Shown: positions 1-9,383 of the stretch, in pieces | Numbering within the stretch: the stretch's first letter is position 1 | Layout: each line of letters opens with the position of its first letter | Source: Dyella sp. EPa41 | Lineage (GTDB): Bacteria > Pseudomonadota > Gammaproteobacteria > Xanthomonadales > Rhodanobacteraceae | Direction of reading: 5' to 3' | Assembly (NCBI RefSeq): GCF_016586165.1 | Contig: NZ_BCPR01000018.1 | Location: forward strand, 1-64,000 | DNA: 64,000 nucleotides | Made by a program: the position numbers and the translations under genes | The notes under the pieces: generated by a model | Told to the model about the DNA's origin: nothing | What the model saw: only the letters and a program-made list of their open reading frames with translations | Databases searched by the model: none

Positions 1-324
1 TTCGTGATTGCCTTCATGCGGCGTGCCGCTGTAGCGGTCGATCACGAAGATGAAGCCCAGCCAGTCCTCGCCGTGCTTGCCGAAACCCGGCCAGTTGAGC
101 GTGCCGCGCAGCGACATCGACTCGCAGGTGATGCCCGCTTCTTCGAGGATCTCGCGGCGCATGCAGGCGGCGATGTCCTCGCCCGGCTCCATCTTGCCGC
201 CGAGGCCGTTGTACTTGCCCAGGTGCATGTCGTCCGGACGCGAGTTGCGGTGGATCATCAGGACCTGCCGACGATCGGGCGACAGTACGTAACCGAGCGT
301 GGCGACAATGGGCGTATAGGGCAT
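1..324 (-). CDS. Nudix hydrolase, 3' end cut by the window edge
   Basis: Reading the minus strand from the ATG at 322-324 gives 108 uninterrupted codons to the edge of the window, so the C-terminus is missing. A complete Nudix box spans residues 43-65: G43, E49 and then REILEEAGI, which matches the G-x5-E-x7-REUxEExGU signature. Nudix enzymes hydrolyse nucleoside diphosphates linked to another group, using Mg2+ bound by the box glutamates. The first 40 residues, with MIHRNSRPDDMHLGKYNGLG, resemble MutT-like 8-oxo-dGTP diphosphatases, which clean oxidised nucleotides from the pool. The exact substrate cannot be read from the sequence. The gene is divergent from the DUF2233 lipoprotein at 413, with 88 bases between the two starts. 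Confidence 0.85.
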   Translation of the reverse strand, partial: MPYTPIVATLGYVLSPDRRQVLMIHRNSRPDDMHLGKYNGLGGKMEPGEDIAACMRREILEEAGITCESMSLRGTLNWPGFGKHGEDWLGFIFVIDRYSGTPHEGNHE

Positions 325-412
325 GGGCGGGGACCCCGGGGAAAACCCCGAGTTTAAAACATGCCGCACCCGGGCTTGCGTCCATCGCACCTGCCCGGCG
401 ACCATCACGGTC

Positions 413-1231
413 ATGCCCACGTCATCCACCCGACGTCCGCTGCTTCGCCGCCTGCCCTGGCCCTTGCTGGTGCCGCTCCTGCTGCTTGGCGGCCTGGCCG
501 GCTGCGACCGGCAGGCGCGTGCCGTGGACAGCGCCGAGCAGGTATTCGAAGGCCAGAACTTCCGCGTGGTGAACGTGGACCTCCGGCGCGAGATGCTGAG
601 CCTGCACTGGAAAGACCCCGAAAACGGCGAGCCCTATGGCACCATCAACGCCTTGCGCCAATGGGGCATGTCGCATGGCCGCCGCATGCTGTTCGCTGCC
701 AATGCCGGCATCTACGACCGGCAGAACGCCCCGCTCGGCCTGTACGTGGAGAACGGCAAGACGGTCGTGCCGCTCAACCTCGCCCATGGCAATCCGGCGT
801 CGGGCAATTTCTCGCTGCTGCCCAACGGCGTGTTTGCCGTCTACCCCGATGGCCATGCCGCCGTGCGCACCAGCGCCGCGTTCAAGGCGGACGGCAAGGC
901 GGTGCAATGGGCCAGCCAGTCGGGGCCGATGCTGGTGATCGACGGCAAGCTCAACGACCAGTTCATCGACGACTCCAACAGCCTCAAGTGGCGCAGCGGC
1001 GTGTGCGCGAAGACACCACACCACGTGGTGTTCGCGGTGAGCGAGGCTCCGGTGAACTTCCACACCTTCGCGCGCCTGTTCAAGGAAGAACTGGGCTGCC
1101 GCGACGCGCTCTACCTGGACGGCACCATCTCGCAGTTCTACGTGGACGGCGAAGGCTATGCCGGCGCGCCCACGTTCATGGTAAAGCCCTACGCGGGCAT
1201 CTTCGCCGTGTTCGCGCAACCCACGCCCTGA
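413..1231 (+). CDS. DUF2233 (phosphodiester glycosidase-like) lipoprotein
   Basis: The product has 272 residues. An N-terminal basic stretch, a hydrophobic run at about 16-29 and a lipobox LAGC put the lipidated cysteine at residue 31, so it should be a membrane-anchored periplasmic lipoprotein. The body matches the DUF2233 / NAGPA-like fold. Typical blocks are FAANAGIYD, the Asn-rich NGVFAV, SGPMLVIDG, FAVSEAPVNF and the aspartate-containing ALYLDGTIS. Members act on or bind phosphodiester-linked sugars, but the substrate here is unknown. I start at 413 rather than the upstream in-frame codon at 323 because only this start puts the signal peptide at the N-terminus. A 9-bp hairpin follows the stop codon. 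Confidence 0.8.
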   Translation: MPTSSTRRPLLRRLPWPLLVPLLLLGGLAGCDRQARAVDSAEQVFEGQNFRVVNVDLRREMLSLHWKDPENGEPYGTINALRQWGMSHGRRMLFAANAGIYDRQNAPLGLYVENGKTVVPLNLAHGNPASGNFSLLPNGVFAVYPDGHAAVRTSAAFKADGKAVQWASQSGPMLVIDGKLNDQFIDDSNSLKWRSGVCAKTPHHVVFAVSEAPVNFHTFARLFKEELGCRDALYLDGTISQFYVDGEGYAGAPTFMVKPYAGIFAVFAQPTP

Positions 1232-1257
1232 TCCCGGCGCGCTCGCGCCGCCGGGAT
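1231..1257 (+). terminator. Hairpin after the DUF2233 gene
   Basis: ATCCCGGCG at 1231-1239 is perfectly complementary to CGCCGGGAT at 1249-1257, with a 9-base loop. It begins on the last base of the stop codon. Only a short AT-rich tail follows, so it is at best a weak intrinsic terminator. It could also protect the 3' end of the transcript. Confidence 0.4.
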
Positions 1258-1299
1258 ATTCATTCAACAGCACCACCAACGGATCGAGCATCGCGCGCC

Positions 1300-3720
1300 A
1301 TGACCCCATCACGACGTTTCCGCTGGCTTCGTTACCTCGTCGGCACCGTGCTGATACTGATCGTCGGCCTGCTCGCCGCGGGCTGGTTCCTGCTGGCCGG
1401 CAGCCGCGCCAAGCTCGATGGTGAAGTGCGCGTCGCCGCGCTTGGCGACGCCGTCTCGATCACGCGCGACGCCTTGGGTACGGCCACGCTGCAGGGCAAG
1501 AGCCGTGACGACATCAGCTATGCGCTCGGTTATGTGCATGGCCAGGAGCGCTTCTTCGCGATGGACCTGATGCGCCGCCTGCCCGCCGGCGAGCTTTCCG
1601 AGCTGGTTGGCGCGAAGGCGCTGGACACCGACATCAACCATCGCCGCCATCGCCTGCGCGCGGTGGCCCAGGCGGCTTACGCTGCGCTGCCGCCGGAGCA
1701 GAAGCGCACGCTCGACCTGTATGCATCGGGCGTCAATGCCGGTCTCACCCACCTGCACGTGAAGCCGTGGGAATACCTCCTGCTGAACACCAGGCCGCAG
1801 CCGTGGCGCCCTGAAGATTCGTTCCTGGTGATCGCGGCGATGTACCTGGACCTCAACGGCGACGGGCGCAACGAACGCGAACTGCACATGGCCGAGTTGC
1901 GCGCCACGATGCCGCGCGCGGTGGCGGATTTCCTGCTGTCGCCCGATCCCGACTGGGAGGCGCCGCTCAAGGGCGACCTCTCGCGCCCACCGGTGATCCC
2001 GGGCGCCGACGTGTTCGACCTGCGCCATGCGCAACCGACCACCAGCGCCGACAACACCGCGCTCACCGCCGCACTGCTGCCCGCGCTGGACCAGCCGCGC
2101 CCCGGCAGCAACAGCTTCGCCGTATCGGGCAACCTCACCGAGAGCGGCGCGGCCATTCTCGCCAACGACATGCATTTGAGCCTGCGCGTACCGAACATCT
2201 GGTTCCGCGCCCGCCTGCGTTACCCCGATCCGGCTGCACCGGGCGGCCAGCGCGATGCCAACGGCGTGACCCTGCCCGGCACCCCGGCGCTGGTGGTCGG
2301 CTCCAACGGCCAGGTTGCCTGGGGCTTCACCAACAGCTACGGCGACTGGCTGGACTGGGTACGCGTGCAACGCGACCCGAACGATGCCGGCCATTACAAG
2401 GTGGCCGAGGGATGGGCCCCCATCGAGACGCATGACGAAGTCATCCGCATCAAGGACGCGCCCAGCCATACGTTGAAGGTCGAGGTGACGCGTTGGGGTC
2501 CGATCATGGGCAAGGACGTCGATGGCACGCCGCTCGCTCTGGCCTGGATCGGCGATCGTCCGCGCGGCTACAACATCAACGTGATGCAGCTGGAGCACGC
2601 CACCACCATGCATGCGGCGCTGGATCTCGCCCCCACCATGGGCATGCCGCCGCAAAACCTGTTGGCGGCCGACGCCGCCGGCCACATTGGCTGGACCATC
2701 ACCGGCAACTGCATTCCCCTGCGCAAGGGCTTCGATCCGAAGGGTCCCGCGGACTGGGCCGCGCCGGACACGGGCTGGATGGGTTGCGCCGATGCGTCGC
2801 AATATCCACGCATCGAGGATCCTTCCGACGGCCGCCTGTGGACCGCCAACAACCGCACCGTCGACGGCGCGGAACTCGAACTGCTGGGCAACGGCGGCCA
2901 CGACCTGGGCGCACGCGCGCAGCAGATCCGCGACGACCTGCGCGGCCGCAACAGTTTCACGCCAGGCAACCTGCTCGATATCCAGCTTGACCATCGCGCC
3001 GTGCTGCTCACGCGCTGGCAGCGACTGCTGCAGGACACGCTGGCTGGCACGCACGATCCCGGCCTGGAGCAACTGCGCCAGCTCACCGCCACCTGGACGG
3101 GCCGCGCCGCGCCGGAAAGCGTGGACTACCGCCTCGTGCGAGCGTTCCGCGACCAGGTGAAAGAAGCCGTGCTCGCGCCGTTCGTCGCCCAGGTAAAGGC
3201 CAGGTACGACGACTTCGCGTGGCCCGGCATGATCGACGCCGAAGCCGCGGTCTGGGCCATGCTGCGGGACCGCCCCGCCAACCTGCTCGATCCGAAGTAC
3301 GACAACTGGAACGCGTTGCTCCATGCCGCCGCCCACCGGGTGGTGGACGAACTCGGCAGCCAGCCGGGTGGCCTCGCGGCGCGCACCTGGGGCGAATACA
3401 ACCGCACGCAGATCCGCCATCCGCTGTCGCGCGCGCTACCCTCGTTCATCGGCCATGAGCTCGACATGCCCGACGAGCCGGTCGCGGGCGACCACAACAT
3501 GCCCCGCGTGGTCTCACCGGGCTTCGGTGCCTCCGAACGCCTGGACGTGATGCCCGGCCATGAAGCGCAGAGCATCCTGCACATGCCCGGCGGCCAGAGC
3601 GGCCATCCGTTGTCGCCCTACCACGGGGCCGGCGAAGATGACTGGGTAAACGGTCGTCCCACGCCACTGCTGCCGGGCCCGGACCAGCATACGCTCACGC
3701 TGATGCCGGCCTCGCCGTAA
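1300..3720 (+). CDS. Penicillin acylase family protein (Ntn-hydrolase precursor)
   Basis: The 806-residue protein starts at the ATG at 1300. That start gives a membrane-spanning or signal segment at about residues 12-30, followed by GYVHGQERFFAMDLMRR, typical of the alpha chain of penicillin acylase relatives. The motif PGSNSFAVSG places the predicted autocatalytic serine at residue 270. In this family a spacer is removed, and the serine becomes the N-terminal nucleophile of the beta chain. Further family blocks are LANDMHL, NGQVAWGFTNS and, near the C-terminus, a PSFIGHELDMP region. The substrate is an amide, possibly an acyl-homoserine lactone or a beta-lactam-like compound. Sequence alone does not separate these. 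The longer in-frame reading upstream of 1300 overlaps the lipoprotein gene and is rejected. Confidence 0.88.
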   Translation: MTPSRRFRWLRYLVGTVLILIVGLLAAGWFLLAGSRAKLDGEVRVAALGDAVSITRDALGTATLQGKSRDDISYALGYVHGQERFFAMDLMRRLPAGELSELVGAKALDTDINHRRHRLRAVAQAAYAALPPEQKRTLDLYASGVNAGLTHLHVKPWEYLLLNTRPQPWRPEDSFLVIAAMYLDLNGDGRNERELHMAELRATMPRAVADFLLSPDPDWEAPLKGDLSRPPVIPGADVFDLRHAQPTTSADNTALTAALLPALDQPRPGSNSFAVSGNLTESGAAILANDMHLSLRVPNIWFRARLRYPDPAAPGGQRDANGVTLPGTPALVVGSNGQVAWGFTNSYGDWLDWVRVQRDPNDAGHYKVAEGWAPIETHDEVIRIKDAPSHTLKVEVTRWGPIMGKDVDGTPLALAWIGDRPRGYNINVMQLEHATTMHAALDLAPTMGMPPQNLLAADAAGHIGWTITGNCIPLRKGFDPKGPADWAAPDTGWMGCADASQYPRIEDPSDGRLWTANNRTVDGAELELLGNGGHDLGARAQQIRDDLRGRNSFTPGNLLDIQLDHRAVLLTRWQRLLQDTLAGTHDPGLEQLRQLTATWTGRAAPESVDYRLVRAFRDQVKEAVLAPFVAQVKARYDDFAWPGMIDAEAAVWAMLRDRPANLLDPKYDNWNALLHAAAHRVVDELGSQPGGLAARTWGEYNRTQIRHPLSRALPSFIGHELDMPDEPVAGDHNMPRVVSPGFGASERLDVMPGHEAQSILHMPGGQSGHPLSPYHGAGEDDWVNGRPTPLLPGPDQHTLTLMPASP

Positions 3721-3761
3721 AAAACAAGGACGCGCGTTCGCGTTGCCGGCGGGCGCGCGTC
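3715..3761 (-). terminator. Terminator of the Tad locus (minus strand)
   Basis: GACGCGCG at 3729-3736 pairs with CGCGCGTC at 3754-3761. Read on the minus strand, the hairpin lies downstream of the last tad-locus gene (stop at 3781) and is followed by TTGTTTTTTA, an intrinsic-terminator U tract. It also separates this transcript from the convergent acylase gene. Confidence 0.6.
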
Positions 3762-3780
3762 TTCCCGCGACATGCGCCCT

Positions 3781-4428
3781 TCAGCGATGCCGCTGTCCGC
3801 TCGGCACCGACACGCTCCCGGGTATCGCGAATACCGCGTCATCGACCCCTACCTGCTCGAAGCTCACGGTCTGCATGCGATAGCGGTGCTCGGCGAGATC
3901 GCGCGCGTCGAACGCGAGCACCACGCCGGTGGCCGCATCGATCCAGAATTCCCCCTGGTCCGTGCCATGCGGGCCGCCGCGTTCCGCGTGCCGGTATCGC
4001 CAGCCCGTGGCCGGTCGTCCGGCGATGGTCTTGCCCTCAAGCTCCTGGCAGGGGAAACCGAGATCCCAGCAGGGACGCTTGGGATCGAGTTTCGTGACGC
4101 GTCCGATCGCCACGCCACCGGCCGGAATGGCCTGGTGCGAGTTGGGCCGGATCAGCCAGGCGTGGTCCTTGTCGCGCAGGATGCGGCCACGCATATCGGG
4201 GCCCGCATCGAAATCCACACGCACCTTGTCGCCGCTGAGCCAGGTGGTCAGCACCATCGAGCCTTCGCGCGACACGCTGCCGGTGGATGAGTGGATGCCA
4301 TCGCCGGTGATCACGGATGCGAGCTTGAATCCATTCGCGGCCTCGGCGGCAAGCGCGTGAGGAAACACGCAGGTCATGGCCAGCCACGCGAGGCCACGCA
4401 GCCATGTTCGTATGCCCCGCATCGTCAC
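3781..4428 (-). CDS. Exported protein of unknown function, end of Tad operon
   Basis: The product has 215 residues from a GTG at 4428, or 213 from the ATG at 4422. A signal peptide (hydrophobic run with cleavage near HALAAEA) predicts export. The rest is a soluble beta-rich-looking domain. It has two cysteines close together (PCWDLGFPC) that could form a disulfide, and a block resembling outer-membrane lipoprotein-sorting folds (GEFWIDAATGVVLAFDARD). I do not recognise a named family with confidence. The start overlaps the stop of the TadE-like gene by four bases (GTGA), so the two are probably translated together. Its place at the end of the pilus operon suggests a role in envelope assembly of the Tad machine, which is inference. 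Confidence 0.65.
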   Translation of the reverse strand: MTMRGIRTWLRGLAWLAMTCVFPHALAAEAANGFKLASVITGDGIHSSTGSVSREGSMVLTTWLSGDKVRVDFDAGPDMRGRILRDKDHAWLIRPNSHQAIPAGGVAIGRVTKLDPKRPCWDLGFPCQELEGKTIAGRPATGWRYRHAERGGPHGTDQGEFWIDAATGVVLAFDARDLAEHRYRMQTVSFEQVGVDDAVFAIPGSVSVPSGQRHR

Positions 4429-5090
4429 GGCAGCAGGCCGCTGTCACGTATCGGCGTCTGCATGCGCACCATCGCCTGCGTGGCGATGGGCAACCGGCCA
4501 CTCTCCAGCATCGCCACTTCCTGCGCGCTCATGCCCTGGTAAAACGTCAACCGGTAGACGCCGAGGATGAGCTTGTCGATCACCGGCACGATCATCTTGT
4601 AGCCGTACACCACGCGGATCTTCAGCACGTTGGCGTCCTGTACGGTCAGGCCGCTACGGCCGCCGGTCGACGTCGAACGGTAAGGCAGGCTGTCATTGGG
4701 GATGGCATCCACGCCGTCGAACTGGCGCACCTTCCAGTCGGCGAACGCCGCCTTGGTGGGGCTGATCACCTGGATCTGCGATGCCAGCGGATTGATCGTA
4801 TCGGCATAGGCCCTGGCATAGGCCGTTGCCACCGCCGTCTTGTCAGGATCGCGCGTGTAGAGCGGCAGCAGGCCACGGGCCAGGCCCACGCGCATCGCAT
4901 TCATTTCCACGCCATGCGTCGCGCCATTGCGGGCCGCTTCCAGCGCGGCGTAGTCGACCAGGCCCTTGGCGCGATAGAACAGGATCATCTGGAAGATGCC
5001 GAGCAGAAACGTACCGAACACCGCGATCACCACACAGGTTTCGACCACGCTCTGGCCGCGCTGGCGGCGGCCGCCCACTCGCCGTTTCAT
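4425..5090 (-). CDS. tadE: TadE-like minor pilin
   Basis: The 221-residue protein starts MKRRVGGRRQRGQSVVET. The prepilin-type site is G12 followed by QSVVE, with the glutamate at +5, then a hydrophobic helix. This is the TadE/pseudopilin pattern processed by a dedicated prepilin peptidase. The C-terminal two thirds is a periplasmic domain with no recognised motif. TadE and TadF proteins are minor pilins needed for assembly of Flp fibrils. The ATG at 5088-5090 overlaps the stop of the TadD-like gene by four bases (ATGA). Upstream in-frame codons are rejected because they read through tadD. A second TadE-like protein is encoded at 12383. Confidence 0.85.
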   Translation of the reverse strand: MKRRVGGRRQRGQSVVETCVVIAVFGTFLLGIFQMILFYRAKGLVDYAALEAARNGATHGVEMNAMRVGLARGLLPLYTRDPDKTAVATAYARAYADTINPLASQIQVISPTKAAFADWKVRQFDGVDAIPNDSLPYRSTSTGGRSGLTVQDANVLKIRVVYGYKMIVPVIDKLILGVYRLTFYQGMSAQEVAMLESGRLPIATQAMVRMQTPIRDSGLLP

Positions 5091-5593
5091 GGCCCGTGGC
5101 CTGCATCCGAAGGTGCCTGTCCGGGCGGGCGAGCATCGCCCGGCGCCGAGGTCAGGCGAGCGATGCCATCGACCAGTTGCGTGCTCTGCTGCTGCAACGA
5201 GGGATCGGTGCCGTTCGCATCGACGGCGCTTTCCGAGAACGCCGCGGCGGCCTGGCGCAACCGCAATACGCCCAGGTTGTGCCACGCCTTGGCGTGCCTG
5301 GGCTCGATCTTCAGCGCCCGCTGATACGCCTCCACCGCCTGGTCCGGCTGCCCCATGCGGACGTAAGCGTTGCCGAGGCGAAACCAGGCATCCGCATTGG
5401 TCGGCAGCTGGTTGGCGAGTTTCTGGTAACCCGCCAGCGCCTCGTCGGGCCGCCCCGCCGCCGCATCATGTTCGGCCTGCTCCTGCAGCGCCTTGACGCT
5501 TGCCAGCGTGGGTTTGGGCTGGCTGGGCGACGCGCAGGCGGCGAGCCCCGCGCATGCCACCGCCGTCATCATCGTGCGCATCATCGTGTTCAT
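5087..5593 (-). CDS. tadD: TadD-like TPR lipoprotein
   Basis: The 168-residue protein has a lipobox LAAC with the lipidated cysteine at residue 20. Two or more tetratricopeptide repeats follow, with readable units such as ADAWFRLGNAYVRMGQPDQA and AKAWHNLGVLRL. TadD proteins are outer-membrane-attached TPR lipoproteins that help place or assemble the Tad secretin, in the manner of pilotins. I chose the ATG at 5591-5593 over the one at 5611 because it overlaps the stop of the DUF192 gene by four bases, matching the coupling used throughout this operon. The tail after residue 110 is Gln/Ser/Pro-rich and probably disordered. Confidence 0.85.
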   Translation of the reverse strand: MNTMMRTMMTAVACAGLAACASPSQPKPTLASVKALQEQAEHDAAAGRPDEALAGYQKLANQLPTNADAWFRLGNAYVRMGQPDQAVEAYQRALKIEPRHAKAWHNLGVLRLRQAAAAFSESAVDANGTDPSLQQQSTQLVDGIARLTSAPGDARPPGQAPSDAGHGP

Positions 5594-5943
5594 GCCAATT
5601 CCCATGTCCATGCCTCTCCAAGCCTGGGTTGCAGGCGTCCAAGCGCGCCTGCCGCGAATTCAATGGTGTGGTGTGCGCCGCGCTTGCGGCGCATGCGCCA
5701 GGGTTCGACATGCTCGTGCCAATCGATCACGCCCCCCTTGCGATCCAGAAACACCAGGTCGAGCGGATAGCGCATGCCGATGGTGTGGACGCTGCCGCAC
5801 GGCACCAGCCACAAGGCCTCGGTGCGATCCACGCGCAACGGTGCGCGTCCAAGCAACCCGCGCAACCGCGACCAGGGCCGGTCGGCGCGCCATGCATGCG
5901 GCACGATCAATCGGCCTTCGCTGCGGATGACGCCGCATTTCAC
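5590..5943 (-). CDS. DUF192 family protein inside the Tad operon
   Basis: The 117-residue protein starts at a GTG (5941-5943) that overlaps the tadC stop by four bases. The conserved DUF192 core is clear: ARGLLGR-like RLRGLLGR, then PCGSVHTIGMRYPLDLVFLD, and a C-terminal TIEFAAGALGRL. Members are small beta-barrel proteins, often exported, with no firmly known function. This copy has no signal peptide, so it is probably cytoplasmic. It sits in series between tadC and tadD and should be made with the pilus machine. Confidence 0.85.
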   Translation of the reverse strand: MKCGVIRSEGRLIVPHAWRADRPWSRLRGLLGRAPLRVDRTEALWLVPCGSVHTIGMRYPLDLVFLDRKGGVIDWHEHVEPWRMRRKRGAHHTIEFAAGALGRLQPRLGEAWTWELA

Positions 5944-6830
5944 AGGATGCCCTCCTCCTGCATGCGCAGGAAAATGAAGTAGCCCAGCATCAGGAAGATC
6001 AACGGAAAGAAGAACATCACCAGCGGCAACATCATCTTCACCGGCGCCTCCAGTGCGAGTTTTTCCGCACGCAGGAAACGCTCCTCGCGGCGCTGCGAGG
6101 CCTGCGCGCGCAAGGTGTCGCCGAGGCTGGCGCCTACGCGATCGGCCTGGATCAGCGTGCCGGTGAAGCTGGAGATCTGCGGCATGTCCATGCGCTCGGA
6201 CATGCGCGACAAGGCTTCCGAACGCGGCAGGCCCGAGCGCACGTCGCGCAGCAGACGGGTAAATTCCTGCGCCAGAGGCCCCGGCGGGCCCTTCTGCGTG
6301 GCCTGCTCGATGCCGCCGGTCACGTTGAGCCCCGCCTCCACCGCCATGGTGATGAAGTCGAGATAGACCGGCAGATCCTTGATCACCTGCCGTCGCCGCT
6401 TGTTGCGGCGCTCGCCCAGCCAAAGATTCGGGTAAAACCAGCCCAGGATGGCACCAAAGCCGACCACGCCGATGTACAGCACGAAACCGTGCGACTTCAG
6501 CAGGCCCAGCAGCAACCACATGAACATCGCCACCAGGCCGGCGCCGACCACGCGCAAACCATAGAGCTGCTCCGGGCTCAGCACGAAGTCCTGCCCGGCG
6601 GTCTGCAGTTCGCGATGCGCGCGCTCCAGCCTGTCGGGGGTCAGGCGCGGCCCGATCACGAAGGTCGCCGCGTTCACCAGCGGCCAGATCATGCGAAGGC
6701 CGAACGGCAAGGGGTCCTGGAAATGGCGGTCGGCCTGCGGCACCTCCCGCATGAAGCCGTACACCGACCAGATCACCAGGCCGATGCAGCCACCCGCGCA
6801 CATGGAAAGCACGATGAGCATGAAGGTCAT
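5940..6830 (-). CDS. tadC: TadC-type inner-membrane platform protein
   Basis: The 296-residue protein begins at the ATG at 6828-6830, overlapping the tadB stop by four bases. It has an N-terminal transmembrane helix, a hydrophobic pair around residues 80-130 and a final pair near 255-290. Between them is a type II secretion F (T2SF) domain with blocks such as DLPVYLDFITMAVEAGLNV and ISSFTGTLIQADRVGASLGD. TadB and TadC together form the platform on which the CpaF ATPase acts to extrude pilin. The order cpaF-tadB-tadC is the family norm. Confidence 0.9.
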   Translation of the reverse strand: MTFMLIVLSMCAGGCIGLVIWSVYGFMREVPQADRHFQDPLPFGLRMIWPLVNAATFVIGPRLTPDRLERAHRELQTAGQDFVLSPEQLYGLRVVGAGLVAMFMWLLLGLLKSHGFVLYIGVVGFGAILGWFYPNLWLGERRNKRRRQVIKDLPVYLDFITMAVEAGLNVTGGIEQATQKGPPGPLAQEFTRLLRDVRSGLPRSEALSRMSERMDMPQISSFTGTLIQADRVGASLGDTLRAQASQRREERFLRAEKLALEAPVKMMLPLVMFFFPLIFLMLGYFIFLRMQEEGIL

Positions 6831-7669
6831 ATGTCGATGCTCATGATCTTGCGGCACATGCGATAGCCCAGGTATTCCATCACTGCGCAGATGGCGATGA
6901 CGACCCAGCCGATGGGCGTGTGGTACATGGCGTGCATCGTGTCGGGGTAGGCAAACGTAAGGAAGGCCACCAGGCCCGCCGGCATCATCGCCATCACGAT
7001 GCCCTGCAGCCGTCCTTGCGCGGTGAGCGATTTCACCTTGCCCTCCATGATCTGGCGACGCCTCAGCGTGTCGGACAACGAGGCCAGGATTTCGGCGAGG
7101 TTGCCGCCCACCTCGCGCGAGATGCTCACCGCCGACACGAACAACGCCACGTCCTGCACCGGCACGCGCTCGTGGAAATGCGCGAGCGCATCGTCGAGCT
7201 TCACGCCCATGCGCTGCTCGCGAAGCACCAGGGCGAATTCCTGCGCCAGCGGCGGCTCGATATCGCGCGCCAGGCTTTCCAGGGCCGGCGTGAAGCCAAG
7301 ACCCGCGCGCATGCTGCCGGCGATCATCATGAGGCCATCGGGCAACTGCGCCTGGATGCGATCCATGCGCCGCTGGCGCATCCAGGCATAGGCTTTCTTG
7401 GGCAGCACGAAGATCAGCACCAGCACGCCGCCCGCCAGCAAGGGATTGCCGGTCGCCAGCCACAACAACGCCGGCAACAGCACCATGGCGACCACGTTGA
7501 AGCGGAACAGGTTGCGCGTGTCCATGAACATGAACATGTCGGCCAGGTTGAACCGCGCCTGTTCGGTGAATGCATCCTGGTAGCGCCCCCAGAACACCGT
7601 GGACGATCGCGCCATCAAAAAACCCGCCAGCGTCACGCAGGCGAATACCGCGATAGCGATGCCAAGCAT
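6827..7669 (-). CDS. tadB: TadB-type inner-membrane platform protein
   Basis: The protein has 280 residues from the ATG at 7667-7669, one base after the cpaF stop. The N-terminus has a hydrophobic helix, with another pair at about residues 60-90. A T2SF domain follows with LPDGLMMIAGSMRAGLGFTP and ALFVSAVSISREVGGNLAEI, the latter being the typical GG(N)LAE block. Two C-terminal helices end the protein. It is the partner of TadC. A longer reading from 7723 would overlap cpaF by 53 bases and has no better ribosome binding site. Confidence 0.9.
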   Translation of the reverse strand: MLGIAIAVFACVTLAGFLMARSSTVFWGRYQDAFTEQARFNLADMFMFMDTRNLFRFNVVAMVLLPALLWLATGNPLLAGGVLVLIFVLPKKAYAWMRQRRMDRIQAQLPDGLMMIAGSMRAGLGFTPALESLARDIEPPLAQEFALVLREQRMGVKLDDALAHFHERVPVQDVALFVSAVSISREVGGNLAEILASLSDTLRRRQIMEGKVKSLTAQGRLQGIVMAMMPAGLVAFLTFAYPDTMHAMYHTPIGWVVIAICAVMEYLGYRMCRKIMSIDI

Positions 7670-7670
7670 C

Positions 7671-9374
<1,704 letters not shown>

Positions 9375-9383
9375 GCATGCACC

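Noticed and set aside
361-1299. N-terminal extension of the acylase frame
   Set aside because: It overlaps the DUF2233 lipoprotein gene in another frame and would hide the acylase signal segment in the middle of the protein.
1309-3420. 703-codon open frame on the minus strand
   Set aside because: It lies wholly opposite the penicillin acylase gene, which has clear family motifs. It has no domain and a composition typical of antisense reading of high-GC codons.
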